From: Halobacteroides halobius DSM 5150
GTDB lineage: Bacteria; Bacillota; Halanaerobiia; Halobacteroidales; Halobacteroidaceae
Direction: 5' to 3'
NCBI RefSeq assembly: GCF_000328625.1
Contig: NC_019978.1
Coordinates: forward strand, 1,860,001-1,924,000
DNA length: 64,000 bases
Part shown: positions 18,115 to 28,737 of the stretch, one piece after another
How the letters are laid out: every line of letters begins with the position of its first letter
Numbering within the stretch: the stretch's first letter is position 1
Notes under the pieces: generated by a model
What the model saw: the letters and a program-made list of their open reading frames with translations, nothing else
What the model was told of the DNA's origin: nothing
Database searches by the model: none
Made by a program: the position numbers and the translations under genes

Positions 18115-19335
18115 TTACCCCCTTGACCAACCGAGAAGTTTATCCTGCTGTAATAAATCATTATCTAAAGCTAAATTAAATAACATTCTAGTTACTACAA
18201 TTGCAGTAAACATACTAGCTAAAATACCAATACTTAAAGTAATAGCAAATCCTCTAATAGTACCAGTACCAAAATAACCTAAAGTCGCTGCTGTAATTAA
18301 AGTAGTTACATTAGAATCAAAAATAGTCCTAAAGGCTCGACTAAATCCTGCCTGAACTGAAGCTTTAATACTTTTACCAGCTTGATATTCATATTTGACT
18401 CGTTCAAAGATAACAACATTAGCATCCACAGCCATCCCAATTGATAGCAACAAACCAGCAATCCCAGGTAGTGTTAAAGTAGCATTTAAACCAGCTAAAG
18501 TACCTAATACGATTACTGAATAAAAAACTAAAGCAATTGAAGCTAAAAAACCTGGTACCCGATACATAATAGTCATAAAAATTACAATTAAAGATAGACC
18601 AATAATTCCTGCTTTAATACTTTTATTTATAGATATTTGACCTAATGTAGGGCCAACTGTTCTACTTTCAATTACCTTAACTGGTACTGGTAAAGCTCCC
18701 GCTCTAAGTAATAAAGCAACCTCTTGTGCTTCTTTAAGATTTTTAAAGCCTGTAATACTAGCTTGTCCACCAGTAATAGGTTCTTTAACATTAGGATTAG
18801 TTAATAAACGTTCATCTAAATATATTCCGATCCGCTCTCCAACATGATTTCTAGTAATTTGAGCAAACTTGCTAGCCCCTACATCATTAAATTTAATCTT
18901 AATAATTGGTTGATTAAATTGTCCACCATAACCTGCATTAGCTTCTTGTAAGTACTCTCCACTCATTAGTACATTTCCAGCTTCATCCTTAAATTTCAAC
19001 TGAGCTGTTCTACCAATTGTTTGAATAGCCTGATTAGGATTATCAATACCAGGTAATTGAACAATAATTCTTCTCTCTCCCTGACGCTGGATTAATGGTT
19101 CAGTAAGTCCCATTTCATTAACCCGACGGCTAATAACACTCATAACCCGCTGCATGGCATTATCATCTACTTTAGAACCTGCAGTAGATTGAGCTTCTAA
19201 TACAACATGAGTTCCACCCTGTAAATCAAGTCCTAATTTAATACTTTCATTTAATGGATAAAGAAAAGATGCTGCTAGTAATAGTAGAACTATTATGCTA
19301 AATATCTTCCAGAACTTCTTTTGTTTCCAGTTCAT
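18115..19335 (-). CDS. secD: Protein translocase subunit SecD
   Basis: Membrane component of the Sec-accessory complex. The 406-residue product has an N-terminal span (WKIFSIIVLLLLAASFLYPL), the GLDLQGGTHVVLEA signature, a large extracytoplasmic domain with GVNEMGL-type and RIIVQLPGID segments, and the C-terminal RND-like membrane block with GMAVDANVVIFERV. The start is the ATG 7 bases after AAGGGG. In-frame codons up to 17 positions earlier are not preceded by a ribosome site. A strong promoter lies upstream. Confidence 0.95.
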   Translation of the reverse strand: MNWKQKKFWKIFSIIVLLLLAASFLYPLNESIKLGLDLQGGTHVVLEAQSTAGSKVDDNAMQRVMSVISRRVNEMGLTEPLIQRQGERRIIVQLPGIDNPNQAIQTIGRTAQLKFKDEAGNVLMSGEYLQEANAGYGGQFNQPIIKIKFNDVGASKFAQITRNHVGERIGIYLDERLLTNPNVKEPITGGQASITGFKNLKEAQEVALLLRAGALPVPVKVIESRTVGPTLGQISINKSIKAGIIGLSLIVIFMTIMYRVPGFLASIALVFYSVIVLGTLAGLNATLTLPGIAGLLLSIGMAVDANVVIFERVKYEYQAGKSIKASVQAGFSRAFRTIFDSNVTTLITAATLGYFGTGTIRGFAITLSIGILASMFTAIVVTRMLFNLALDNDLLQQDKLLGWSRG

Positions 19336-19390
19336 ATCTGTTTCCCCTTTCTTATTTCTATTCCCCTTTAAGTTAAACAATAACATACTT

Positions 19391-19420
19391 ATTATATCTT
19401 TTCTAGAGGTGATTTGTCAA
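19391..19420 (-). promoter_or_regulatory. Sigma-A promoter for secDF
   Basis: The minus strand has perfect TTGACA and TATAAT hexamers with an 18-base spacer, 56 bases upstream of the secD start. Confidence 0.8.
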
Positions 19421-19494
19421 TTAATTACTTCATCTACAATTTAAGCTTAAAATACAATATGCTCCATAATTAATTTACAGGGGAAACTACTCTC

Positions 19495-20160
19495 CTATAA
19501 AATTTGTGCTCCATTAATAATTAAATGAAATTTACAATCTAAAACTTCTGCTGCTTTTCTACATAGCATCATTCTATCTAAAAATATTTCAAAATACTCC
19601 ATTACTAAACTTATTTCTGTATCTATTTCAACATTTAATGTAATAGTCTCTTCCTTTTTATTTACTATTAAATCTGAACCCTTAGCAGCATAATTAACCC
19701 GATCATGAATATCAAAAGTTGCAAAATCTTTATTTCTAACTCGAGTATGATGTACATCAGATTTATCAGCAATAATTAATGCAGCAGTTATAGCATTAAC
19801 TGGTGCTCCGTCTTTATGGTCATGATTCCCAACTGCCCCCATAATTGTTGCAATCTCATCATAGCAAACATCTTTTTGATTTAATATCCTTTCTACTAAT
19901 AAAGCTGAGTAGTGGCCGTGATTCTCCCGGTTGATTAGATTACCAATATCATGTAAATAACCGGCAATCTGGGCCAATTCTATTTTACGTTGGGGATAAT
20001 TTAACTTTTCTAGTATTCTACCGGCTACTTCAGAAACTAATCCAGCATGACGAAATCCATGTTCTGTATAACCTAACTTATCTAGTTGTTGATTAGCATT
20101 TTTTATATAGGATTTAATTCGCTCATTATCTTTAATTTCTTGTAGCGTTATTTTAGACAT
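19495..20160 (-). CDS. HD-domain phosphohydrolase
   Basis: A 221-residue HD-superfamily protein of unknown substrate. The metal-binding motif is visible as HGFRHAGLV, then GYLHDIGN (the HD pair), HGHYSALL and GNHDHKDGAP, a set typical of metal-dependent phosphohydrolases acting on nucleotides or phosphate esters. It has its own promoter and stands between lepB and secD. In many Clostridia an HD gene occurs at this place. A standard ATG start follows AAGGAG. Confidence 0.75.
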   Translation of the reverse strand: MSKITLQEIKDNERIKSYIKNANQQLDKLGYTEHGFRHAGLVSEVAGRILEKLNYPQRKIELAQIAGYLHDIGNLINRENHGHYSALLVERILNQKDVCYDEIATIMGAVGNHDHKDGAPVNAITAALIIADKSDVHHTRVRNKDFATFDIHDRVNYAAKGSDLIVNKKEETITLNVEIDTEISLVMEYFEIFLDRMMLCRKAAEVLDCKFHLIINGAQIL

Positions 20161-20184
20161 CTTACCACTCCTTTACTTATCTTT

Positions 20185-20214
20185 AGTATAATAAAATTTT
20201 ACTAACCTATTCAA
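20185..20214 (-). promoter_or_regulatory. Probable promoter for the HD-domain gene
   Basis: The minus strand has TTGAAT, an 18-base spacer and TATACT directly downstream of the lepB terminator and 24 bases before the HD-gene start. Confidence 0.55.
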
Positions 20215-20221
20215 GCAAATC

Positions 20222-20260
20222 AAAAATAAAGATACCTCGCAGATCAAAATCCGCGAGGTA
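20222..20260 (-). terminator. lepB terminator
   Basis: The minus strand has a 12-bp stem with one mismatch (TACCTCGCGGAT/ATCTGCGAGGTA) and loop TTTG, then a T-rich tract, 8 bases after the lepB stop. Confidence 0.88.
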
Positions 20261-20268
20261 CATTTTTA

Positions 20269-20823
20269 CTATTTGTTAGCCGTTAATTTAGGATAAATAG
20301 TATCATTTATAATCCTTATATCAGTTAGTGGCCAATAAACCCAAAAAGCTTGGCCCACGATTGCATCATAAGAAACATATCCTACCAAAGAAGTCATTCT
20401 ACTATCTGTACTATGATTTCGATTATCTCCCATTACAAACACATGCTTTTTAGGTACTTTATATGGTCCATAATTACCATACATTGGCTCTAAAATATAA
20501 TCCTCTTTGACTGCATGGTCATTTATAAATAAATTCCCTGCAACAATCTCTATTTTATCACCCGGAAGACCAATTACCCGTTTAATATACTTTCGACTAG
20601 GATCACCTTTTGGTTCAAAAACAACAATGTCTCCTCGTTCAGGCGCACGAAAATTATAAATGAATTTATTTACAAACAAACGTTCGCCATCATGTAAAGT
20701 ATTATCCATTGAGTGTCCTTGAACAATAAATGATTGTACAATAAAAGTTATAATAAAGAAAGCTAGAACTCCAGCAATAATTATTGATTCTATAATTTCT
20801 TTAACTTCTTGTTTATTTATCAC
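20269..20823 (-). CDS. lepB: Signal peptidase I
   Basis: Cleaves signal peptides of exported proteins at the outer face of the membrane. The 184-residue product has one N-terminal membrane span (IIIAGVLAFFIITFIVQSFI), the catalytic serine in QGHSMDNTL, the catalytic lysine in SRKYIKRVIGLPGD, and the box E motif GDNRNHSTDSR. It starts at a GTG after AGGAGGGCGAAAGA. It follows yajC by 16 bases and is linked with secDF, so this is a small export cluster. Confidence 0.95.
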   Translation of the reverse strand: MINKQEVKEIIESIIIAGVLAFFIITFIVQSFIVQGHSMDNTLHDGERLFVNKFIYNFRAPERGDIVVFEPKGDPSRKYIKRVIGLPGDKIEIVAGNLFINDHAVKEDYILEPMYGNYGPYKVPKKHVFVMGDNRNHSTDSRMTSLVGYVSYDAIVGQAFWVYWPLTDIRIINDTIYPKLTANK

Positions 20824-20839
20824 TCTTTCGCCCTCCTGC

Positions 20840-21124
20840 TTATTCTTCTGCTCCTTTTGTTACTTCTTGTTTATCTAATCCACGAATGGCATTACGAGTA
20901 ATATCAATCTTTACTTCAGGAGCAATTTTTATCTCTAGATCATTATCTCTAAGCTCAGTAATCATACCCTTAATTCCACCAATCGTTATAATCTTATCTC
21001 CTCTTTCTAAATTAGATAACATTTCTTGATGCTGTTGTTGCTTTTGCTTCTGTGGTCTTACAAATAAGAACCAAAATACTCCAAACATAATAACCCAAGG
21101 CGCTAAACTCATTAATATCTTCAA
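20840..21124 (-). CDS. yajC: Preprotein translocase accessory subunit YajC
   Basis: Small single-span protein of the SecDF-YajC complex. The 94-residue product has an N-terminal helix (APWVIMFGVFWFLFVRPQ), the characteristic RPQKQKQQQHQEML, and a KIITIGGIKGMITEL beta domain. It starts at a TTG 8 bases after AAGGAGGAG. It lies between tgt and lepB, upstream of the secDF genes. Confidence 0.93.
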   Translation of the reverse strand: MKILMSLAPWVIMFGVFWFLFVRPQKQKQQQHQEMLSNLERGDKIITIGGIKGMITELRDNDLEIKIAPEVKIDITRNAIRGLDKQEVTKGAEE

Positions 21125-21206
21125 ATTAACTCCTCCTTAAATTGGTCTGCTTATAACTATATATATTCGTGAGAAAGGTGTGATTTCCTTTCTTTTTCAA
21201 TAGTTT

Positions 21207-22340
<1,134 letters not shown>

Positions 22341-22345
22341 TTAAT

Positions 22346-23371
22346 TTATATGATCAACATTCCATCTCCTAGACTATAAAATCTATATTCTTCTTCAATG
22401 GCCCTTTGATAAGCAGTTAAAATTCTACTTTTTCCTGCTAAAGCAGCTACCATCATAATCAATGTCGATTGGGGTAGATGAAAGTTAGTAATTAGAGCAT
22501 CAATAGCTTTAAAATTATAACCAGGATAAATAAAAATATCTGTCCAGCCTTTTTTAGCCTCTATCTGACCATCTTCACTAACTACTGTCTCTAAAGTTCG
22601 AGTTGTTGTTGTTCCTACTGCAAAAACTCGCTTACCCTTTTTCTTGGTTTGATTAATCAACTGCGCCGTTTCTTGTGAAACCTCATAGTACTCAGAATGC
22701 ATATCATGCTCTTCTACATCATCCACTTTTACCGGTCTAAAGGTTCCTAAGCCTACATGTAAAGTAACATCAGCAATCTTAACCCCTTTATCTTTTATCT
22801 GTTGTAATAATCTATCTGTAAAATGTAAACCAGCTGTAGGAGCTGCTGCTGCACCTCTATTTTTAGCATATACGGTTTGATATTTTTCTGGATTATCTAA
22901 CTCTTCTTTTATATAAGGAGGTAGGGGCATACTTCCTAATTCATCTAATATTTCTTCAAATATACCATCATGCTCAAATTCAACTATTCGTCCTCCAAAA
23001 TCAGTCTTATCCTTTACTTCAGCAATTAATTTTCCTTCTCCAAATACTATTCTCGTTCCTACTTTCACTTTACCATTGGCCTTAACTAAGGTTTCCCAGG
23101 TATCTAGTTTAACACGATTTAGTAGTAGAAATTCTACTTTACCACCTGTCTTTTCTTTATTTCCAAATAACCTAGCAGGAATAACTTTAGTATTATTACG
23201 AACTAAAAGATCTCCTGGTTCAAAATAATCAATTATATTTTTAAAAACTTCCTCCTTAATTTCATCTTTTTGACGATCAACAACCATTAGTCTTGATTCA
23301 TCTCGTGGTTCAACTGGTTGTTGAGCAATTAACTCTTCTGGTAAATCAAAATCAAATTCTTCTACTTTCAT
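22346..23371 (-). CDS. queA: S-adenosylmethionine:tRNA ribosyltransferase-isomerase
   Basis: Converts preQ1-34 in tRNA to epoxyqueuosine, using the ribosyl part of SAM. The 341-residue product begins [17 protein letters not shown] and contains SRLMVVDR, the LPPYI motif, [13 protein letters not shown] and the C-terminal [12 protein letters not shown], all family signatures. The start is the ATG directly after GGAGGAACTGAA; an ATG six codons earlier contains the ribosome site. It follows ruvB closely. Confidence 0.97.
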   Translation of the reverse strand: MKVEEFDFDLPEELIAQQPVEPRDESRLMVVDRQKDEIKEEVFKNIIDYFEPGDLLVRNNTKVIPARLFGNKEKTGGKVEFLLLNRVKLDTWETLVKANGKVKVGTRIVFGEGKLIAEVKDKTDFGGRIVEFEHDGIFEEILDELGSMPLPPYIKEELDNPEKYQTVYAKNRGAAAAPTAGLHFTDRLLQQIKDKGVKIADVTLHVGLGTFRPVKVDDVEEHDMHSEYYEVSQETAQLINQTKKKGKRVFAVGTTTTRTLETVVSEDGQIEAKKGWTDIFIYPGYNFKAIDALITNFHLPQSTLIMMVAALAGKSRILTAYQRAIEEEYRFYSLGDGMLII

Positions 23372-23398
23372 TTCAGTTCCTCCAAACATTTATTATTT

Positions 23399-24406
23399 TT
23401 AAAAAAGACTATCTTCTTCCTCAAAATTATAATTGAAATGTTGATAAGCCAATTTGGTAGCTTTTCTACCTCTAGGAGTTCTATTTAAAAAACCTAACTG
23501 TAATAAATAAGGTTCGTAAACATCTTCAATAGTCTCTTCTTCTTCATTAATTGCTGCTGCTAAAGTGGATACCCCCACTGGGCCACCACTAAACTTTTCT
23601 ATAATTGTTGATAAAATCTTACGATCAATTCTATCTAAGCCAAGTTCATCTACTTCTAATCTAGATAAAGATTCTTGAGCAATTTTTTTAGTAATAATAC
23701 CTTCACCTTCTATTTGTGCAAAATCCCTCACCCGTTTCAAAAAACGATTAGCAATTCTAGGAGTTCCTCGTGATCTACGGGCAATCTCATAAGCTCCTTC
23801 TTCCTCTATTCCTACTTCTAGTACTTTAGCAGCTCTGATTACAATTTGGGCCAACTCTTCCTTATCATAAAAACTCAATCTACTTAATACACCAAATCTA
23901 TCCCGTAAAGGTGAAGTTAAACTTCCTGCTTTAGTGGTAGCTCCAACTAATGTAAAAGGAGGTAAATCTAATCTTACTGAACGGGCATTTGGCCCATTCC
24001 CCACCACTATATCTAGGGCATAATCCTCCATAGCAGGATATAAAATTTCTTCTATCATCCGATTTAAACGATGTATCTCATCAATAAATAATACATCATT
24101 TGGCTTTAAATTAGTTAGTACAGCTGCTAAATCTCCTGGCTTCTCAATTGCTGGTCCAGAAGTTATTTTAATTTCTACTCCCATTTCATTAGCAATAATA
24201 TTAGCTAAAGTAGTCTTTCCTAAGCCAGGTGGTCCAGATAATAATACATGGTCTAATGATTCTCCTCTTTTTTTAGCTGCTTGAATAAAAATCTTTAAAT
24301 TCTCTTTAACTTTCTGTTGACCAATATACTCTACAAATCTTTTCGGGCGCAAATTCAAATCTAAATCATCTAATCTACGGTCAGGAGATACAAATCTTTC
24401 TTCCAT
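23399..24406 (-). CDS. ruvB: Holliday junction branch-migration helicase RuvB
   Basis: AAA+ motor that drives Holliday junction migration with RuvA. The 335-residue product has Walker A (GPPGLGKTT), Walker B (LFIDEIHRL), sensor 1 (LVGATTKAG), the arginine finger region (GTPRIANR) and the C-terminal winged-helix domain. It starts at the ATG after TAGGAGGTTGAAAG. It is 20 bases after ruvA. Confidence 0.98.
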   Translation of the reverse strand: MEERFVSPDRRLDDLDLNLRPKRFVEYIGQQKVKENLKIFIQAAKKRGESLDHVLLSGPPGLGKTTLANIIANEMGVEIKITSGPAIEKPGDLAAVLTNLKPNDVLFIDEIHRLNRMIEEILYPAMEDYALDIVVGNGPNARSVRLDLPPFTLVGATTKAGSLTSPLRDRFGVLSRLSFYDKEELAQIVIRAAKVLEVGIEEEGAYEIARRSRGTPRIANRFLKRVRDFAQIEGEGIITKKIAQESLSRLEVDELGLDRIDRKILSTIIEKFSGGPVGVSTLAAAINEEEETIEDVYEPYLLQLGFLNRTPRGRKATKLAYQHFNYNFEEEDSLF

Positions 24407-24426
24407 CTTTCAACCTCCTACATCAA

Positions 24427-25014
24427 CTATTGACTTAAGTACTGTAAACCTTCTTTAATAATTTCTTCTACTTCTAAATCTTGCTTCTCTTTTGCTATTT
24501 TTGTTACAGCTTCCCGAGCACTTCTTTTATTATAACCTAGATTTACTAAACCATTAACTGCATCATTAATTTGACCTTGATTGACTAATTGCTCTCTAGA
24601 ATTTGTAATATCATTAATTTCTACCTTTTCTTGTAACTCTAAAATTAAACGCTTAGCTGTTTTATTACCAATTCCTTTGGCTTGTTTTAAGGTTTTAACT
24701 TCTCCGTTAATAACCGCTAATTTAAACTCTCTAACTGTCATAGTACCCAAAATACTTAAAGAGGCCTTAGGGCCAATTTTAGATACACTAAGTAACCTTT
24801 CAAATAACTCTAATTCTTCTAAAGTAGAAAAACCGTATAATTTAATTGCATCTTCACGAACATAAGTATAGATATGTAATTCAACTTCACTTCCTATTGT
24901 TAAGCCATCTTGTAAACTAGCTGGTAAATAAACTTTATACCCTACCCCATCTACTTTCACTACTACATATTCTATTCCTTGACGTAGTAAATCTCCACAT
25001 AAGTAAGCTATCAT
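24427..25014 (-). CDS. ruvA: Holliday junction DNA-binding protein RuvA
   Basis: Binds four-way junctions and loads RuvB. The 195-residue product has the N-terminal OB domain (MIAYLCGDLL, VGYKVYLP), two helix-hairpin-helix segments (LLSVSKIGPKASLSIL and LKQAKGIGNKTAKRLILEL) and the C-terminal RuvB-interacting domain (LVNLGYNKRSAREAV). It is preceded by GGGAGG. No ruvC is present here, as is normal for Bacillota, which use RecU. Confidence 0.97.
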   Translation of the reverse strand: MIAYLCGDLLRQGIEYVVVKVDGVGYKVYLPASLQDGLTIGSEVELHIYTYVREDAIKLYGFSTLEELELFERLLSVSKIGPKASLSILGTMTVREFKLAVINGEVKTLKQAKGIGNKTAKRLILELQEKVEINDITNSREQLVNQGQINDAVNGLVNLGYNKRSAREAVTKIAKEKQDLEVEEIIKEGLQYLSQ

Positions 25015-25044
25015 CTCTGCTATCCTCCCTTACACTTCCAAAAG

Positions 25045-25073
25045 AAAAAAACAGCCACTTAAAGACTGTTTTA
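25045..25073 (-). terminator. Terminator after the bofC-like gene
   Basis: The minus strand has AAACAGTC/GGCTGTTT with a 7-base loop, then a T-run. It separates the bofC-like gene from ruvA. Confidence 0.8.
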
Positions 25074-25083
25074 GATCACCATC

Positions 25084-25803
25084 TTAATCTGTGGCACTAG
25101 CAAATCCTTCTAAATACTTTAATAACTCTTCTTCATCTTCAACTTCTATCCCCATCTGTAAAGCCTTAACATCCTGTTGTGAAAGTTGGTCAACCGGAAT
25201 ATCCTTTTTAATCTCTACTACTTCATGCTTCCCTAAAATATCACCACGATAAACTGCAACATAGCCATCCTTAAGACTAAGAAATAATTTATCAGGGATC
25301 TCTTCCTTAGAATCTTTTTCTTCTTTACTTTTAATTATATCTTCAGGCTTTATTGTTTTAGCTTCTTTAGTATTAATCTCAATTACTACTTGTTTAGAAT
25401 TAAACTCTACAATTTGTCCTTTAGTTAAACGATTAGCTAACTCATCTTGAGACAACCCAGCCCAAGAACTATTAACCTTTTGCTGATTGACTATTTTATC
25501 CTTCATCTTAGAATTAGCTACTTTTAATATTAATTCTGTATTTAAATCAATTTCTAGTTTATCTTTACTTAATTGTTGATTTAATTTAGGCTCTTGTTGA
25601 TCAATCTTTTTTTGTTCCTGTTTAATTAAATCTTTAATCTGTTGATTTGAGTTGTGGTTGGGTTCTTTTACTTTAGACTTTGGCCCTTTTTTACTTTTAT
25701 CACCAAAATAAGTAGCACCTAATCCCCCTAAAGTATAATAGGTTATAACTGCCATTATAATTGTTAGAATTACTGTTATTACTATAGCTCTAACAGGTTT
25801 CAT
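25084..25803 (-). CDS. BofC-like exported protein
   Basis: A 239-residue protein with an N-terminal signal anchor (ITVILTIIMAVITYYTLGG), a Lys/Gln-rich charged linker (about 35-85), a middle domain (about 85-150), and a C-terminal domain whose YVAVYRG and QMGIEVEDEEELLKYLEGF segments resemble the C-terminal half of BofC. In Bacillus, BofC delays pro-sigma-K processing in the forespore via SpoIVB. The ruvA-neighbouring position also fits bofC. The similarity is recognised by eye only and the linker is unlike Bacillus BofC, so the family call is moderate. It has its own terminator. Confidence 0.55.
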   Translation of the reverse strand: MKPVRAIVITVILTIIMAVITYYTLGGLGATYFGDKSKKGPKSKVKEPNHNSNQQIKDLIKQEQKKIDQQEPKLNQQLSKDKLEIDLNTELILKVANSKMKDKIVNQQKVNSSWAGLSQDELANRLTKGQIVEFNSKQVVIEINTKEAKTIKPEDIIKSKEEKDSKEEIPDKLFLSLKDGYVAVYRGDILGKHEVVEIKKDIPVDQLSQQDVKALQMGIEVEDEEELLKYLEGFASATD

Positions 25804-25875
25804 TTTACCCCCTCCAACCTTTACCCTTATTATTAACTAACTAAAGACTTAATAAACAGTTGAAAAGGAATAATT

Positions 25876-26640
25876 TTAAATTTCATCACTAATTTCAGCT
25901 ATTACATCTTCTGAAAGATTAAAATTTGCATAAACATCCTGAATGTCATCATGATCTTCTAACTTATCCATTAATTTTAATACTTTCTTAGCATCATCGG
26001 GATCATCTAAAGTTATCTCATTATCAGGTAGCATTACTAAATCTCCAGAACTAAACTGATATCCTTCTTCTTCCATAACCTTTCTTACATCTTGTAAATC
26101 TTCTGGATTAGTTAAAATTTCAACAGTATCTTCACTAAATTTAATATCTTCTGCCCCTGCTTCTATAGCAGCCATCATTGCTTCATCTTCAACAACTTCA
26201 TAATCAGAACGATCAATTATTAATTGGCCTTTTCTTTCAAACATCCAAGCTACACAACCATCTTCTCCTAAATTACCACCATGTTCAGATAATAAATGTC
26301 GCACTTCCGATACGGTACGATTTTTATTATCAGTCATTACCTCCATATATAAAGCTACTCCTGCAGGCGCATAGCCCTCATATACATAAGATTCATAATT
26401 AACACCTTCAAGCTCTCCTGTTCCTCGCTTAATTGCTCGTTCAATATTTTCTTTAGGCATATTTGCATCTTTAGCCTTTTGGATTACTAACTCTAAATCA
26501 TTATTAACTTCTGGATCACCACCACCCTCTCTAGCAGCAACAGTGATCTTCTTTACCAACTTAGAGAATAACTTAGCTCGCCTTCTATCCTCTTTTTGCT
26601 TTTTATGTTTAATATTATGCCATTTAGAATGACCAGCCAT
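25876..26640 (-). CDS. yebC: YebC/PmpR family protein (TACO1-like)
   Basis: Cytoplasmic protein of the YebC family. Members act as translation factors relieving stalling at proline stretches or as DNA-binding regulators. The 254-residue product begins MAGHSKWHNIKHKKQKED, the family hallmark, and contains GGDPEVNNDLE, MPKENIERAIKRG and YEGYAPAGVA. The start is the second of two adjacent ATGs, 7 bases after AGGAGG. The yebC-ruvA-ruvB neighbourhood is widely conserved in bacteria. Confidence 0.95.
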   Translation of the reverse strand: MAGHSKWHNIKHKKQKEDRRRAKLFSKLVKKITVAAREGGGDPEVNNDLELVIQKAKDANMPKENIERAIKRGTGELEGVNYESYVYEGYAPAGVALYMEVMTDNKNRTVSEVRHLLSEHGGNLGEDGCVAWMFERKGQLIIDRSDYEVVEDEAMMAAIEAGAEDIKFSEDTVEILTNPEDLQDVRKVMEEEGYQFSSGDLVMLPDNEITLDDPDDAKKVLKLMDKLEDHDDIQDVYANFNLSEDVIAEISDEI

Positions 26641-26675
26641 CATGATTCCTCCTTATTTGAAAATATCACTTGTTT

Positions 26676-26704
26676 ATTTTAACATATAAAAATCCTTTTT
26701 TCAA
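26676..26704 (-). promoter_or_regulatory. Sigma-A promoter for yebC
   Basis: The minus strand has TTGAAA, a 17-base spacer and TAAAAT with a TGT extension, directly after the pheA stop and 36 bases before the yebC start. Confidence 0.7.
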
Positions 26705-27553
26705 TTATTTACCTATCCCTAAATAATCCTCAATTACAGTTGATTTAGGATAGGAACCTAATAGTTTATACAATGATGTCATCTTTTTTACAGCAGATAA
26801 TGCTGCCTTTACTCTTGGATCTGCTCGATGGCCTTCTAAATCTATAAAAAAGATATAATCTCCTAATAGTTTTTTAGCAGGCCTAGATTCAATCCTAGTT
26901 AAATTTATATTGCGTTTAGCAAATTCATGCAATATTTTATATAAAGCTCCAGGTCGATCCATCTGAGCAGCACAAATTAAAGAAGTCTTATCATTACCTG
27001 TCTGAGATCTATCAGCTTTAGCAAGCATAACAAATCTAGTCCAATTTTCTTGATTATCTTGAATCCCTTCTTTTAATAAATTTAGTTGATAATACCTAGC
27101 TGCTCGAGCATTACCAATTGCTGCCCAATCATCTTCTAGATTCTTTAATTCTTTTACAGCCTCTGATGTGCTATTGGCTGTATGTACTTGATAATCAACT
27201 AAATTATCCTCTAAAAAAGAGCGACATTGGGCCAAGGCTTGGGGATGAGATATAACATGTTTTATCTGCTCTAAATTAATATCATTTTTTACTAATAAAT
27301 TATGTTCTATAGGAATTATAATTTCATTCCTAATCTTTAAATCAAATTCTACTAATAAATCTAATGTTAAAGTTACTGACCCTTCTAAAGAATTCTCAAT
27401 TGGAGTTACTGCTCCATCTACTGCACCTGCTTTAACTCCTTTAATCAAACTTTTTATATCTTGGTAAGCTAAATATTCTGTTACTTGGCCCTGATATTTT
27501 TGAGCTGCTAATTCAGTAAAGCTACCTTGGGGACCTAAAAATCCTAATCTCAC
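26705..27553 (-). CDS. pheA: Prephenate dehydratase
   Basis: Converts prephenate to phenylpyruvate in phenylalanine synthesis. The 282-residue product has the catalytic domain (FLGPQGSFTE, TPIENSLEGSV, ISHPQALAQC, and the catalytic NSTSEAVKEL) and a C-terminal regulatory ACT domain (RPGALYKILHEFAKRNINLTRIESRP) that usually binds phenylalanine. The chosen start is a GTG 8 bases after AGGAG; a GTG three codons earlier abuts the ribosome site. It is a monofunctional enzyme without chorismate mutase. No leader peptide or attenuator was recognised in the short upstream gap it shares with the divergent small gene. Confidence 0.95.
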   Translation of the reverse strand: MRLGFLGPQGSFTELAAQKYQGQVTEYLAYQDIKSLIKGVKAGAVDGAVTPIENSLEGSVTLTLDLLVEFDLKIRNEIIIPIEHNLLVKNDINLEQIKHVISHPQALAQCRSFLEDNLVDYQVHTANSTSEAVKELKNLEDDWAAIGNARAARYYQLNLLKEGIQDNQENWTRFVMLAKADRSQTGNDKTSLICAAQMDRPGALYKILHEFAKRNINLTRIESRPAKKLLGDYIFFIDLEGHRADPRVKAALSAVKKMTSLYKLLGSYPKSTVIEDYLGIGK

Positions 27554-27646
27554 TATTCTCACTCCTCACTACTTATTTATCGAACAAAAAAACAAACCTA
27601 GCATATTCTATAATATAAAGAAACTATAACACAAGGGAGGGATATT

Positions 27647-27757
27647 ATGGTAAAAAGACAGTCTTCATATAGATATGTGACAGAAGAAAAGGATCTTCAA
27701 ACTAATCCCTTTATCCTATTTTTGATCTTAATTCTATTGATATTAGCCGATCTATAA
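27647..27757 (+). CDS. Small single-span membrane protein, 36 residues
   Basis: The only plus-strand gene I can support. GGGAGGG lies 5 bases before the ATG, and the 36-codon frame encodes a polar N-terminus (MVKRQSSYRYVTEEKDLQ), then NPFILFLILILLILADL, a hydrophobic helix that fills the C-terminus. The layout (short charged head, NPF..., hydrophobic tail) resembles the tiny YjcZ-like spore proteins of Bacillota, without a clear family match. Upstream CATATTCTA matches the sigma-K -10 pattern CATAnnnTA, but a -35 is not convincing. It diverges from pheA and converges on rnpB. Confidence 0.6.
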   Translation: MVKRQSSYRYVTEEKDLQTNPFILFLILILLILADL

Positions 27758-27787
27758 GCTTCTTGAATAAAAACAATTTAATATACT

Positions 27788-27812
27788 AAAAGGCATCCTT
27801 TAGGATGCCTTA
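27788..27812 (-). terminator. rnpB terminator (possibly shared)
   Basis: The hairpin AAGGCATCC/GGATGCCTT has a TTTTAGTAT tail on the minus strand, suiting rnpB. On the plus strand it follows the small gene by 30 bases but lacks a clean T-run. Confidence 0.75.
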
Positions 27813-27814
27813 GA

Positions 27815-28196
<382 letters not shown>

Positions 28197-28202
28197 GAAT
28201 TT

Positions 28203-28231
28203 ATTATAACATGTCCTCTGGGGATTGTCAA
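28203..28231 (-). promoter_or_regulatory. Strong sigma-A promoter of rnpB
   Basis: The minus strand has TTGACA, a 17-base spacer ending in TGT, and TATAAT: full consensus with an extended -10. Predicted start of transcription is near 28196. Confidence 0.9.
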
Positions 28232-28258
28232 TAAAATTAAAATTAACAATTTAGTTAT

Positions 28259-28663
28259 TTATCTACATTTATCCATTGCCTGATTAGCTAGTGCATCTGC
28301 TTCTTTATTTTCTTCTCGAGGTATATGAGTAAACTCTACTTTAGAAAAATTAGTTATTAGCTCTTTAATTTGTTGATAAAGTGGCTTTAAATTATCACTC
28401 TTTACCTTGTATTCTCCGGTCAATTGTTTAACTAGCAATTGACTATCAGCTTTTATCTCTATCTTAGCTTGAGAATAATTATCTGCTAATAACTTAAGAC
28501 CTAAAATTACTGCTTTATACTCAGCAACATTATTAGTCGCTCTTCCTATATACTCAAATAACTCTTCAACTTTTTGACCATTATTATAAATCACTGCTCC
28601 TACTCCTGCTGGCCCTGGATTTCCTCGTGAGCCACCATCAGTATACATTGTTAAATTAGCCAT
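28259..28663 (-). CDS. rnhA: Ribonuclease HI-family protein
   Basis: Cuts the RNA strand of RNA-DNA hybrids. The 134-residue product is a lone RNase H domain with the acidic active-site set: D in MYTDGGSRGNPG, E in NVAEYKAVI, D in IKADSQLLV and D in NKEADALAN. It lacks the N-terminal hybrid-binding domain and basic protrusion, so it belongs with the short YpdQ/YpeP-like or archaeal-type RNase HI group. It has its own promoter and is the last coding gene before rnpB. Confidence 0.85.
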   Translation of the reverse strand: MANLTMYTDGGSRGNPGPAGVGAVIYNNGQKVEELFEYIGRATNNVAEYKAVILGLKLLADNYSQAKIEIKADSQLLVKQLTGEYKVKSDNLKPLYQQIKELITNFSKVEFTHIPREENKEADALANQAMDKCR

Positions 28664-28688
28664 TTTAACTTCCTCCTCACTCCACTAT

Positions 28689-28717
28689 TTTATATAATAT
28701 ATAATCTCTTTTGTCAA
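28689..28717 (-). promoter_or_regulatory. Sigma-A promoter for rnhA
   Basis: The minus strand has TTGACA, a 17-base spacer and TATAAA, 26 bases upstream of the rnhA start. Confidence 0.7.
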
Positions 28718-28737
28718 CCATATTTATTAATTTAACT

